From assembly GCA_963812945.1 (NCBI GenBank), contig CAWEXD010000006.1:73742-137741 (forward strand): a stretch of 64,000 nucleotides of DNA, given 5' to 3'. The translations under genes and the position numbers were made by a program. Positions 18,401 to 26,358 of this stretch are shown one piece after another. The notes under the pieces were generated by a model. That model did no database searches. It was not told the DNA's origin and was given only the letters and a program-made list of their open reading frames with translations. The DNA comes from DASRDR01 sp963812945 [NCBI: uncultured Candidatus Rokubacteria bacterium]. GTDB taxonomy: Bacteria > Methylomirabilota > Methylomirabilia > Rokubacteriales. Each line of letters starts with the position of its first letter. Positions within the stretch are counted from its first letter, which is position 1.

Positions 18401-18892
18401 ATGCTGGACATCGGGTTTCAAGAGCTTGCCGTCATCATGGTCCTGGCCCTCCTCATCTTCGGGCCGGACAAGCTGCCCGACCTCGGCCGCCGGCTCGGCC
18501 GGGCCATGCGCGAGTTCCGGCGGGCCAGCGACGAGTTCCGCTCGACCGTCGAGCAGAACCTCCAGATCAACGCGGACATCTCACCCGTCTCGCTCGAGCC
18601 CACCCCGACGGCCGCCACCGCTGCGCCCGATGCCGCGGGGGCGAGCAGCCCGGCCAGTGAGCCTGCTGGCGTCGCGGTCGAGGTGGCCCCGGAGGGGCAC
18701 GGGGCCGGGGAGCCGCTGGAGCCCTTCTGGGCCAGTCGGGGAGGGCGTCTCCTCCACCGGCGGGAGTGCGCATGGCGCCGCCGGACCCCCGAGTCGGAGC
18801 GGATGCCGCTGAAGACCGCGCTGGACGGATGGGAGCAGGGACTGAAGCCGTGCCCCGCCTGCGATCCGAAGGAGGCCGAGGTCCCCTCCTGA
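18401..18892 (+). CDS. TatA/TatB-like protein with a C-terminal Cys-rich metal-binding domain
   Basis: A 163-residue protein. The N-terminus is typical Sec-independent translocase TatA/TatB: a short transmembrane helix ([13 protein letters not shown]), the hinge [14 protein letters not shown] and an amphipathic charged helix. A low-complexity Ala/Pro/Thr linker (residues about 65-100) follows. The last 45 residues carry [13 protein letters not shown] and LKPCPACDP, a His-Cys...CxxC arrangement resembling the Ada-like zinc domain seen at the end of some nucleases. This is not part of ordinary Tat proteins. It is 15 bp after ctaG. Whether it works in protein export or in oxidase assembly is open. 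Confidence 0.8.
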   Translation: MLDIGFQELAVIMVLALLIFGPDKLPDLGRRLGRAMREFRRASDEFRSTVEQNLQINADISPVSLEPTPTAATAAPDAAGASSPASEPAGVAVEVAPEGHGAGEPLEPFWASRGGRLLHRRECAWRRRTPESERMPLKTALDGWEQGLKPCPACDPKEAEVPS

Positions 18893-18904
18893 CCCTCTTT
18901 TTTT
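18870..18904 (+). terminator. weak intrinsic terminator after the TatA/B gene
   Basis: AGGAGG (18870-18875) pairs with CCTCCT (18885-18890) across a nine-base loop, and a run of seven T follows at 18898-18904. The stem overlaps the stop codon and is short, so strength is uncertain. Confidence 0.45.
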
Positions 18905-18905
18905 G

Positions 18906-18935
18906 TTGACCGCCTCAACGGGTGTTGACTACACT
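18906..18935 (+). promoter_or_regulatory. lexA promoter with operator-like inverted repeat
   Basis: A sigma70-type promoter: TTGACC (18906-18911), 18-bp spacer, TACACT (18930-18935). The inverted repeat GTTGA-N5-TCAAC (18905-18919) overlaps the -35 box and another GTTGAC lies at 18924-18929. This arrangement fits autorepression by the downstream LexA, although the sequence differs from the classical LexA boxes I know. Confidence 0.55.
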
Positions 18936-18954
18936 CATGGCGGGAGGGTCATCC

Positions 18955-19575
18955 ATGGATGAGCGGCTCACGGACCGGCAACAGGAGGTTCTCGGTTTCA
19001 TCCAGACGTTCAGCGAGGCGAACGGCGTCCCGCCGACGGTGCGCGAGATCGGCGGACGCTTCCACGTGACGCCGCGGGCAGCCTTCGACCACCTCCGGGC
19101 TCTCGAGCGGAAGGGCTATCTCCGCCGGCGCAGCACGCCGGGACGGACGTCGCGGGCCCTCACGCTCGCGGTGCCGGCCCGGAGTACGCGGGAAGTGCCC
19201 ATCCTCGGGCGCATCGCCGCGGGGGCGCCCCTCCTGGCCGAGGAGAATCGCGAGGGGACACTGCCGCTCGACCCGGGCTGGGTCGGGGGGCACGGCGATG
19301 ATGTCTTCGGTCTCCGGGTCCGCGGGGAGAGCATGATCAACGCCCACATCGTGGAGGGCGACGTCGTCCTCGTGAAGCGCCAAGACCATGCCCAGGTCGG
19401 CGACATCGTCGTGGCGCTCGTCGACGGCGAGGCGACCGTGAAACGGTTCGCGCGTGACACCCATGCCGTCGTGCTCAAGCCGGAGCACCCCACCATGGCG
19501 CCCATCGTCATCCGCGAGGGGGAGAAGGACGTCCGGATCATCGGCAAGGTCGTGGGGCTCGTCCGTGGCCTCTGA
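18955..19575 (+). CDS. lexA: LexA repressor
   Basis: A 206-residue SOS repressor. The N-terminal winged helix (LTDRQQEVLGFIQTFSEANG, PPTVREIGGRF, DHLRALERKGYLRR) precedes the S24 peptidase domain. The self-cleavage bond is in RIAAGAPLL (Ala-Gly), the catalytic Ser in VRGESMIN and the catalytic Lys in GEATVKRF. All residues for RecA-stimulated self-cleavage are present. The ATG at 18955 follows GGGAGGG; an ATG at 18937 in the same frame is closer to the -10 box and less likely. The genes downstream include a RecA-fold ATPase and an AlkZ-like protein, which could belong to the DNA damage response. Confidence 0.92.
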   Translation: MDERLTDRQQEVLGFIQTFSEANGVPPTVREIGGRFHVTPRAAFDHLRALERKGYLRRRSTPGRTSRALTLAVPARSTREVPILGRIAAGAPLLAEENREGTLPLDPGWVGGHGDDVFGLRVRGESMINAHIVEGDVVLVKRQDHAQVGDIVVALVDGEATVKRFARDTHAVVLKPEHPTMAPIVIREGEKDVRIIGKVVGLVRGL

Positions 19576-20048
19576 GAGCGCCCGCCGCCCGGCCGCTCCG
19601 CGACCAAGCTCAGGGGGGCGCGACCGGCGCGGCCCGACTCCTGGCCGGCGCCGGATCGCGACGCCCGGCGCCACGAGCGCAAGCGCGGCGACGTCGCGGG
19701 CTCCCGGCCACACCGCTCGATCGCGAGGATGCCCCGGCACTGGCTCGGCCGCGCCTCGCCGCCGATCGCGATCCTGGGTGGCCCTGCCGGAGATCGGCCG
19801 GGCCGGCACGGCTGCGGTTGCCCCGACACGCGGTCACCCCGCGCCACGGTCTTTTTTTTGGCCCACCGTGGCTCAACACGTGGCAAGGGCCGCGGCGAGG
19901 ATCCCGCTCCGCGACGTGGAAGCGGCCGCCGCGGGCGCGGGCGCGTTCGCGCTCTGGGCGCTCGCCCTGTCGCTCCTGGTCGCGTAGCGCCGACCCGTCA
20001 GGGCGCGGCGGTTGACGGGCTTCCGGAGGGTCCGTATCCTTCGACCTC
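19576..20048. other. intergenic stretch with at most a mini-ORF
   Basis: About 470 bp with no convincing gene. Reading frames here are short and differ in every phase. One mini-ORF, 19868-19987 on the plus strand (GTG start, 39 codons), ends in a hydrophobic helix (GAFALWALALSLLVA); it lacks a clear ribosome site and may be chance. A run of eight T lies at about 19853-19860 without a strong hairpin. Confidence 0.4.
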
Positions 20049-20930
20049 GTGACCGCGCGCGTATCCACGGGTCTCCATCGCCTGGACGAGATGCTCGGGG
20101 GCGGTCTCGTGCCCGGGACGCTGACGGTCGTCTACGGCGCGACCGGGATCGGCAAGACGCACCTCGGGCTCACGTTCGCCCACCGCGGGCGCGCGGTCGA
20201 CGGCGCGCCCGGCCTCGTCGTCGACATGAACGCCCGGGGAGACTCCCAGCGGCACGGGCCGTACGCCGAGCGTCTCTACGACTGGCCGCTCCGGCGCTGG
20301 ACCCACACGGTCATGCCGATGGCCGATCCGTATCCTCCGCCGGGCGAGCTGGACGCCTACTACCTCGACGCCTTCCCCTGGGTGGGCCGCCGGACCGACT
20401 ACGAGGTCGCCACCCCCGAGGGCCGCGAGTTCGACTGGAGCTGGAAGGCGGCCTACGCGCGAGCCCTCTACACGGCGCGCCCCTTCTTCTACTTCCACTT
20501 CGCGAACGGCTCGCGGCGGGTGGTCGTGGACGGGATCGAGCCGCGGGAGAGCGACGACTCGATCCAGGCGTACATCGTCGACGATCTGTACCGCAAGATC
20601 ATCCACCGGGACGCGGAGACGCTCGGGATGGAGATCTGCCTGCCGGTCTGGCAGCACCGCGCGTTCATCGACGGCCATCCGTACGACCACGGATCGATCA
20701 CCACCCTCCTCCTGGTCACGACCGAGGAGACTCGCCTGGAGGATCTGATCTCGCGGAAGGTGTCGGCGGGCGACATCGGGGCCGTGGCGAACACGGTGCT
20801 CCTCCTGGGGCGCGAGAAGGTGGGGCCGCGCGTGGGCCGCTTCGTCGCCGTCGCCAAGCACCGCGGCAGCGCGATGAGCGACGAGATCGCGGAGTACCGC
20901 GTCGGCGAGCAGGGGATCGTCTTCGGCTAG
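20049..20930 (+). CDS. RecA-fold (KaiC/GvpD-like) ATPase
   Basis: A 293-residue P-loop ATPase. The opening STGLHRLDEMLGGGLVPGTL is the KaiC/RadA-type entry, and Walker A is VYGATGIGKTHLG. A Walker B-like hydrophobic-Asp strand (RRVVVDGIEP) follows, and the late VANTVLLLGREK strand also matches the RecA core. Compared with KaiC the middle is altered (Trp- and Tyr-rich, YDWPLRRWTH), so the substrate or partner is unknown. GTG start at 20049. It lies behind lexA and ahead of an AlkZ-like gene; involvement in DNA repair is possible but not shown. Confidence 0.75.
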   Translation: MTARVSTGLHRLDEMLGGGLVPGTLTVVYGATGIGKTHLGLTFAHRGRAVDGAPGLVVDMNARGDSQRHGPYAERLYDWPLRRWTHTVMPMADPYPPPGELDAYYLDAFPWVGRRTDYEVATPEGREFDWSWKAAYARALYTARPFFYFHFANGSRRVVVDGIEPRESDDSIQAYIVDDLYRKIIHRDAETLGMEICLPVWQHRAFIDGHPYDHGSITTLLLVTTEETRLEDLISRKVSAGDIGAVANTVLLLGREKVGPRVGRFVAVAKHRGSAMSDEIAEYRVGEQGIVFG

Positions 20931-21019
20931 CGCGGACGGCGGACCGAGTCTCGCGTCGGAGAGCTGACGAATCGTCCTGAAGATCTCCAGGAGTCCGACT
21001 GCCGATTCCGCCGCGCGGG

Positions 21020-21910
21020 ATGCTTCAGCGACCGATGGATGGCTCTGTGACCCGTGAGTCCCTGGAGCGCGCGCGGGACCGGGCATTCCGGCGTGTGTCG
21101 GCCCGTCGGGTCCGCGGTGAGCGGGATGCCCTCGCGTTCGTGGAGGAGGTCGGGCTCTGCTCGACCTTCTATCGGTTCCCCGACGGGCTCGCGTGCCTCT
21201 GGGAAGCCGTCGTCGGCCGGCGCGACCCGCGGTGGCCCCGGCGCTCGCACCACGATGCCGGCGTGGGTCTCACCTGGGAGCTCAAGGACACCCTGCCGGC
21301 CCGGCGACAGGTGTACTACGGGAAGCTCCTCAAGGGACGGCCCGTGCTCGTCGCCCTCGACCTCTTCCCGGCGTTCTACGCGCTGGTCCGCGGACGTCAG
21401 CGCGCCCGCGACTATCGCGCCGAGTACGAGGCCGGGCGCCTGTCCCACGGGGCGAAGCGGCTCATGGACGTCCTGATCCGCCGGCACCCCCTCTACACGC
21501 GGGAGTGGCGCGCCGAGGCCCTCATGCTCGACCCCGGCTCGACGCGAGGCTTCGAGCGCGCGGTGGCCGAGCTCCAGCAGGCGCTTTTCGCGGTCAAGAC
21601 GGAGGAGCGCTACGAGCCCTCGTTCTCGTACCGCTGGGACCTGGTGGAGGCCTGGCTGCCCGACGGCGTCCGCGAGGGACGGCGCCTCGGGCGGCCCAAG
21701 GCGGTCCGCCGCCTGATCGGGCGCTACCTCGGGGGCGCCGCCTGGGGCTCGGTCCGGGGGATGGCGCGCCTCTTCGGGCTGCCGGCGGACGAGGTGCGGG
21801 CGGCGGTGGCGGCGCTCGAGCGGGCCGGCGAGGTCGAGACCGGCGGCGCCATCGCCGGGCTTCCGGCCGACGCGGTCATCCGCCCCGCCGGGCGCGGGCG
21901 GCGGGCCTGA
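21020..21910 (+). CDS. AlkZ-related winged-helix protein
   Basis: A 296-residue protein that resembles AlkZ/YcaQ-type winged-helix DNA glycosylase relatives: a tandem of small helical wing domains rich in Arg and Trp, with VGLCSTFYRFPDGLACLW, ELKDTLPARRQVYYGKLLKG and a C-terminal winged helix (SVRGMARLFGLPADEVRAAV, ALERAGEVE). The catalytic QxQ/QxD signature of true AlkZ is not evident, so enzymatic activity is doubtful. The start could be 21020, 21035 (ATG) or 21047 (GTG); none has a strong ribosome site. Three bases separate it from the amidohydrolase, so they are probably one operon. Confidence 0.6.
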   Translation: MLQRPMDGSVTRESLERARDRAFRRVSARRVRGERDALAFVEEVGLCSTFYRFPDGLACLWEAVVGRRDPRWPRRSHHDAGVGLTWELKDTLPARRQVYYGKLLKGRPVLVALDLFPAFYALVRGRQRARDYRAEYEAGRLSHGAKRLMDVLIRRHPLYTREWRAEALMLDPGSTRGFERAVAELQQALFAVKTEERYEPSFSYRWDLVEAWLPDGVREGRRLGRPKAVRRLIGRYLGGAAWGSVRGMARLFGLPADEVRAAVAALERAGEVETGGAIAGLPADAVIRPAGRGRRA

Positions 21911-21912
21911 CG

Positions 21913-22758
21913 ATGGAGCCGCCGGCCGGCTTCCGCTACGTCGACGCCCACACGCACCTCCACCCGCCGCGCCTCTTCACCGCGATCCGCCGCTGGTTCT
22001 ACGAGCACACGGACTGGAACGTCCGGGGGCCGAGCGAGCCGGACGACGTGGTGGCCGCCCTTCGCGCGGCCGGCGTCGAGCGCTTCGCGTTCTTCTCGTA
22101 CGCGCACCGGCCCGGCATGGCGCGCGAGCTGAACCGATGGATCCGCGACACGGCCGTTCGGTTCCCGGACGGGATCCCGCTCGGTACCGTCCACGCCGGG
22201 GACGAGGATCCGGGCGCGGTCGTCGACGAGGCGTGCGGGACGTGGGGGCTCCGCGGCCTGAAGATCCACATCCAGGTGCAGCGCTTCCACCCGGACGACC
22301 CGCGGATGTGGCCCGTCTACGCGCGGCTGGTCGAGCTCGGGCGCGTCCTCGTGATCCACGTGGGGACCGGGCCCCACACCAACGAGCTCACGGGGCTGGC
22401 CCGGTTCGCGCGGGTCCTCGAGGCGTTCCCGGGCCTCCGGGCGTCGATCTGCCACATGGGCGCGTTCGAGACGCGCCTGGCGCTCCTGCTCCTCGACCGC
22501 TTCCCGAACCTCCGCCTCGACACGACCATGGCGCTGACGCGGGCGTCGACCCCGTACACGGGGATCGACCCCGGCGTCGTGCGGGACGGGGACCTGGTCC
22601 GCCACGCCGACCGGATCCTCTTCGGCAGCGACTTCCCGAACCTGCCCTATCCCTACGAGGAGGAGCGCCGCGACCTCTGGGCGCGCGATCTCCCGCTCGC
22701 CGTCTACCAGCGCATCTTCCGCGACAACGCCCTCGCCTTCTTCGGGGTCAGACTTTGA
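21913..22758 (+). CDS. amidohydrolase (TIM-barrel metal hydrolase)
   Basis: A 281-residue amidohydrolase_2-type enzyme. Metal-binding HxH is in YVDAHTHLHPP, further expected ligands are KIHIQ (Lys/His), VIHVGTGPH, CHMGAFE and the final Asp in FGSDFPNLP. Such enzymes include decarboxylases and lactonases; the substrate is unknown. The last four residues and stop (GVRL, TGA) are encoded by the left arm of the palindromic repeat at 22744, so the element supplies the natural C-terminus. ATG at 21913 directly behind the AlkZ-like gene. Confidence 0.82.
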   Translation: MEPPAGFRYVDAHTHLHPPRLFTAIRRWFYEHTDWNVRGPSEPDDVVAALRAAGVERFAFFSYAHRPGMARELNRWIRDTAVRFPDGIPLGTVHAGDEDPGAVVDEACGTWGLRGLKIHIQVQRFHPDDPRMWPVYARLVELGRVLVIHVGTGPHTNELTGLARFARVLEAFPGLRASICHMGAFETRLALLLLDRFPNLRLDTTMALTRASTPYTGIDPGVVRDGDLVRHADRILFGSDFPNLPYPYEEERRDLWARDLPLAVYQRIFRDNALAFFGVRL

Positions 22759-22818
22759 CTTCCGGACATCTCCCGACGCAGCGCGTTGCCAATTGTCCCG
22801 GAGTCAAAGTCTGACCCC
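22744..22818. repeat. GGGGTCAG palindromic repeat, copy 2
   Basis: Inverted repeat of 75 bp. The left arm GGGGTCAGACTTTGACTTCC and right arm GGAGTCAAAGTCTGACCCC are nearly perfect complements. The element lies exactly between two convergent genes; each reads into one arm and stops at its TGA after Gly-Val-Arg-Leu. It may act as a two-way terminator. Confidence 0.88.
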
Positions 22819-23682
22819 GGTTCGGGGGTCCAGCGCGTCGCGGATGCCGTCGCCCAGGAGGTTCAGGCCGAGGATGAGGATGGAGAGGGTCGCCGCAGGG
22901 CAGAGGATCATCCAGGGCGCGTCGCGGAGGAACACCCGGGCGTCGGCGAGGATGTTGCCGAGGCTCGGGGTCGGCGGGACCGCCCCGAGCCCGACGAAGC
23001 TCAACGCCGCCTCGCCGAGGATCGCGTAGCCGAAGGTGAACGTGCCCTGGACGATCACCGGCGCCGCGGCGTTGGGCGTCACGTGGCGCGTCAGGAGCCG
23101 GAGCGGCGGATTGCCGAGCGCGCGGGCCGCGTCCACGAACTCGCGGCTCCGCACGGCGAGGACGCTCGCGCGGGCCAGCCGGGCGACGCGCGGGGCGTAG
23201 GCTACGCCGAGCGCCCCCACCACGTTGACCGTCGACGGCCCCGCGATCGCCATCACGGACAGGGCGAGCAGGATGGCCGGGAAAGCCATGAGCGCGTCCA
23301 TGACGCGCATGATGACCGCGTCGGCCCGCGGGACGAACCCCGCCACCAGGCCCGGGACCACGCCCAGCACACCCGTCACCGCAAGCACGGAAGAGCCCAC
23401 GAGGAGCGAAAGCCGGATCCCGTGGACCACCCGGGCGAAGAGATCGCGTCCGAAGTCGTCGGTCCCGAACCAGTGCTGCCACGAGGGCGCGGAGAGCGTC
23501 GCCTGCACGTCGAGCGCGGTGGGGTCCGTCGTGATCACGAGCGGAAGGAGCACGCTGAGCGTCACGACCACGATGACGATGGTCCCCCCCGTCACGGCGA
23601 GTCGGTGGCGGCCCAGTCGCCGCCACACCGCGTGAGCGGTCGACGAGTCACGGCCGGCGGGGCGCGGGGCCGGCTCAGCCAT
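22804..23682 (-). CDS. peptide ABC transporter permease, DppC/OppC type
   Basis: A 292-residue membrane protein with six hydrophobic segments. The N-terminal block ends in HWFGTDDFGRDLFARVVHG, the OppC/DppC signature, and the EAA-type loop for ATPase contact is DAARALGNPPLRLLTRHVTPN. It forms the transport channel with the DppB-type subunit encoded upstream. The C-terminus (TGVRL) and stop lie within the palindromic repeat. The start overlaps the end of the upstream permease gene by eight bases. No ATPase genes (DppD/F) accompany it. Confidence 0.92.
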   Translation of the reverse strand: MAEPAPRPAGRDSSTAHAVWRRLGRHRLAVTGGTIVIVVVTLSVLLPLVITTDPTALDVQATLSAPSWQHWFGTDDFGRDLFARVVHGIRLSLLVGSSVLAVTGVLGVVPGLVAGFVPRADAVIMRVMDALMAFPAILLALSVMAIAGPSTVNVVGALGVAYAPRVARLARASVLAVRSREFVDAARALGNPPLRLLTRHVTPNAAAPVIVQGTFTFGYAILGEAALSFVGLGAVPPTPSLGNILADARVFLRDAPWMILCPAATLSILILGLNLLGDGIRDALDPRTGVRL

Positions 23683-24619
23683 ACCGGATCTGGGGATCGA
23701 GCCAGGCGTAGAGCACGTCCACGATCAGGTTGACCACGATGACGACCGTGGAGATGAGAAGCAGGCACCCCTGGACGAGCGGATAGTCGCGCCGCTTCAC
23801 GGCCATCACCACGAGGTTCCCCAGGCCCGGCAGGTTGAAGACGGTCTCGACCACGAACGCCCCCCCGAGCAGGATGACGGCCACGCTTCCGACGACCGTG
23901 ACCACGTGGATCAGCGTGTTCCGGAACGCGTGCCAGCCGACGACGGCCGGCTCTCCGAGCCCCTTCGCCCGGGCGGTGCGCACGTAGTCCGCGCCGAGGG
24001 CCTCGAGCATGCTGCTCCGCGTGATGCGGGCGATGAGGGCGCCTTGGGGAATCCCGAGGGCCAGCGCCGGGAGGACCAGGTGCTGGAGGTAGCCGCCCGG
24101 GTCTCGCGCGAGCGGCACGTATCCGCTGACGGGGAGCCACTGGAGCACGACGCCGAAGAGCACGATGAGGCCGAGGCCCAGCGCGAAGTCTGGCACCGAG
24201 AGGCCGATTACCGCGGTCGCCATCGCCCCGAGATCGGTGGCGGAGTTGGGGCGGGTGGCGGCCCGGACGCCGATCGGGACGCCGATCAGGACGGCGCAGG
24301 CCAGCGCGGCGGCCGTCAGGCTCAGGGTGACGGGCAGGCGGGCCAGGATCGCGTCCAGCACGGGCTGGCCCAGGAAGAACGACCGCCCGAGCTCCCCCTC
24401 GAGGACGCGCGAGAGCCACAGGACGAACTGGACGGGCAGCGGCCGGTCCAGCCCCAGCCGCGCCCGGAGCTCCGCCACCGCCTGCGGGGTGGCCTCCATG
24501 CCGAGCAGCACCGCCGCCGGGTCGCCGGGGATGAGGCGGATCAGGGCGAACGCCAGCGCGCCCATGATCAGCCAGGCGGGGACCAGCAGCATGAGCCGCC
24601 GGGCGACGTAGAGCGCCAT
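23675..24619 (-). CDS. peptide ABC transporter permease, DppB/OppB type
   Basis: A 314-residue inner membrane permease with six hydrophobic segments. N-terminal marks are LIPGDPAAVLLG and RLGLDRPLPVQFVLWL; the EAA loop is YVRTARAKGLGEPAVVGWHAF. It pairs with the DppC-type permease immediately downstream (eight-base overlap) and follows the solute-binding protein gene by about 30 bp, giving a binding protein-DppB-DppC operon. The ATP-hydrolysing subunits must be encoded elsewhere. Confidence 0.93.
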   Translation of the reverse strand: MALYVARRLMLLVPAWLIMGALAFALIRLIPGDPAAVLLGMEATPQAVAELRARLGLDRPLPVQFVLWLSRVLEGELGRSFFLGQPVLDAILARLPVTLSLTAAALACAVLIGVPIGVRAATRPNSATDLGAMATAVIGLSVPDFALGLGLIVLFGVVLQWLPVSGYVPLARDPGGYLQHLVLPALALGIPQGALIARITRSSMLEALGADYVRTARAKGLGEPAVVGWHAFRNTLIHVVTVVGSVAVILLGGAFVVETVFNLPGLGNLVVMAVKRRDYPLVQGCLLLISTVVIVVNLIVDVLYAWLDPQIRYG

Positions 24620-24648
24620 GGCGGCCCGACGCGCGGCCGCTCAGCCGA

Positions 24649-26199
24649 TCACTTGCTGACGTTCCAGAAGCGCCGCAGGAAGAAGACCTTGTAGCCCTTC
24701 AGGCCCTTGGTGGCACCGTCCAGCTGGAACATGTCCCCGATCTTGACGAGGGGCACCGTCTCGTAGAACTGCTTCTGCGCCTGCGCGTAGGCCTGGGCGC
24801 GGCGCTCCGTCTCGCGCTCGCGCACGCCGGCCGCCAGCGCCTTGTCCATCTCCGGGTCGCAGTACCCGTAGGTCTCGTGCGACGCCCCGCAGCGGAAGAG
24901 GTAGTCGAAGCCCGTCGGCTCGGGACGGGTGGAGATGCCGTTGGTGGCCATGTCGAAGTTGCCTTCCTTCTGCTGGGCGATCTGCCCCGGCCAGTCCCGG
25001 ACGACCAGCTCCACCTTGAACCCGGTCGCCTCGAGCTGGGGCTGGACCGGTACCGCGGCGCGATACAGCCACTCGATGTCACGGTTGGTGACGAGCACGA
25101 TCGGCTTCCCGTCATAGCCCGACTCCTTCAGGAGCCGCCGGGCCAGATCGAGGTTCTTCTGGTTGTAGATCTCCTGCCCCACGGTGCTGTGCCACACGCG
25201 CTGCTCGGGGAAGAACAGGCTCGGCTGGAGGCGATAGAACGCCGGCTGGTTCCCGGTCACGCCGCGCATGACCGCCTCCATATCGAGCCCCCGGGAGACG
25301 GCCTGCCGCGCCTTGACCTGGTTGAACGGCGCCCGGTTCGCGTTGAGCTGGAGGATCACCTGGGTGAACGGCTTCAGTACGATCGGCTCGAGGCTCGCCG
25401 CGCCGCGGAGCCGCTCGTACGCGGTCGGAGCCAGCGCCATCGCGTAGTCGAAGTCGCCGCGCTCGAGACCGGCGAACCGCGTCGCGCTCTCGCCCGTGGA
25501 GATGATGTGGACCTCGTCCACCATCGCCGAGCGGTCTCCGCCGAGCCCCGACGCGGGCATCCGGCGGTCCCGCGTGTAGTCGTCGAAGCGCTTCAGGGTG
25601 ATCTGCTGGTCCCGCACCCACTCGGCGAGACGGAAGGGCCCGGTGCCCACGAGCTTGGGCGGCTGGAGCGCATCCTTCGCGTCCTGGACCAGCTCCTTCG
25701 GCATGATCGCGAGGAGCGCCACCGGGTTGGCCATGGCGCCGAGGAAGGAGCCCTGTGCCTCCTTGAGGGAGATGCGGACAGTCGCCGGATCGACCACGGT
25801 CACTGCCCGCACCGCGCCGAGATCGCCGCGCCGCGCCCCGAACTGGACGAATCGGTCGATGGACGCCTTGACGTCGTCGGCAGTGACGGTCCGCCCGCTG
25901 TGGAAGCGTACGCCGGGGCGCAGCTTGAACGTGTAGTCGAGCCCGTCCGGGCTCACGGTCCAGCTCTCGGCGAGCTGCGGGATCACGCCGTAGTCCTCGC
26001 CGATCGTGACGAGGCCCTCGAACACGTGGGACGAGAGCTCACGGAGCGTGAACGCGGTCCCCATGTGCGGATCGAGCCAGGGCAGGTTCGTGTCGGTGGC
26101 GACCTTCAGGACCTTCGGAGCCTGGGCCAGCGTGGACGGGGGACCGAGCGCGACGAGCCAGGCGAGGGCGAGAACCGCGAAGACGAGCATGCGCCGCAT
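24649..26199 (-). CDS. peptide-type ABC transporter solute-binding protein
   Basis: A 516-residue periplasmic binding protein of family 5 (SBP_bac_5). A clear Sec signal (MLVFAVLALAWLVALGPPS, then TLAQ) is followed by LKVATDTNLPWLDPHMGTAF, the usual opening, LAESWTVSPDGLDYTFKLRP and VKASIDRFV. Family members bind peptides, nickel or glutathione, and the ligand is not evident. It begins the permease operon on the minus strand. Another family-5 binding protein lies at 44903-46492 with a similar C-terminus (FWNV), suggesting recent common ancestry. Confidence 0.9.
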   Translation of the reverse strand: MRRMLVFAVLALAWLVALGPPSTLAQAPKVLKVATDTNLPWLDPHMGTAFTLRELSSHVFEGLVTIGEDYGVIPQLAESWTVSPDGLDYTFKLRPGVRFHSGRTVTADDVKASIDRFVQFGARRGDLGAVRAVTVVDPATVRISLKEAQGSFLGAMANPVALLAIMPKELVQDAKDALQPPKLVGTGPFRLAEWVRDQQITLKRFDDYTRDRRMPASGLGGDRSAMVDEVHIISTGESATRFAGLERGDFDYAMALAPTAYERLRGAASLEPIVLKPFTQVILQLNANRAPFNQVKARQAVSRGLDMEAVMRGVTGNQPAFYRLQPSLFFPEQRVWHSTVGQEIYNQKNLDLARRLLKESGYDGKPIVLVTNRDIEWLYRAAVPVQPQLEATGFKVELVVRDWPGQIAQQKEGNFDMATNGISTRPEPTGFDYLFRCGASHETYGYCDPEMDKALAAGVRERETERRAQAYAQAQKQFYETVPLVKIGDMFQLDGATKGLKGYKVFFLRRFWNVSK

Positions 26200-26274
26200 G
26201 GGACCTCCTATCGGGGTCGGCCGTTGTCTCCGAACGATCGATCCGCGCCGAACCCCGGGTTGAGCCGTCGTGTT

Positions 26275-26358
26275 GGGGTCAGGCTTTGACTTTTAAACAA
26301 TTCGGCTCGGGGCTCGAGGTCGGGCGGGGAAATTGTTTAGAAGTCAAAGTCTGACCCC
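26275..26358. repeat. GGGGTCAG palindromic repeat, copy 3
   Basis: Inverted repeat of 84 bp. Left arm GGGGTCAGGCTTTGACTTTT continues AAACAATTC; right arm AAATTGTTTAGAAGTCAAAG ends TCTGACCCC. The right arm provides the last codons (Gly-Val-Arg-Leu) and stop of the isochorismatase gene. The inner arm sequences are closest to copy 1. Confidence 0.87.
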
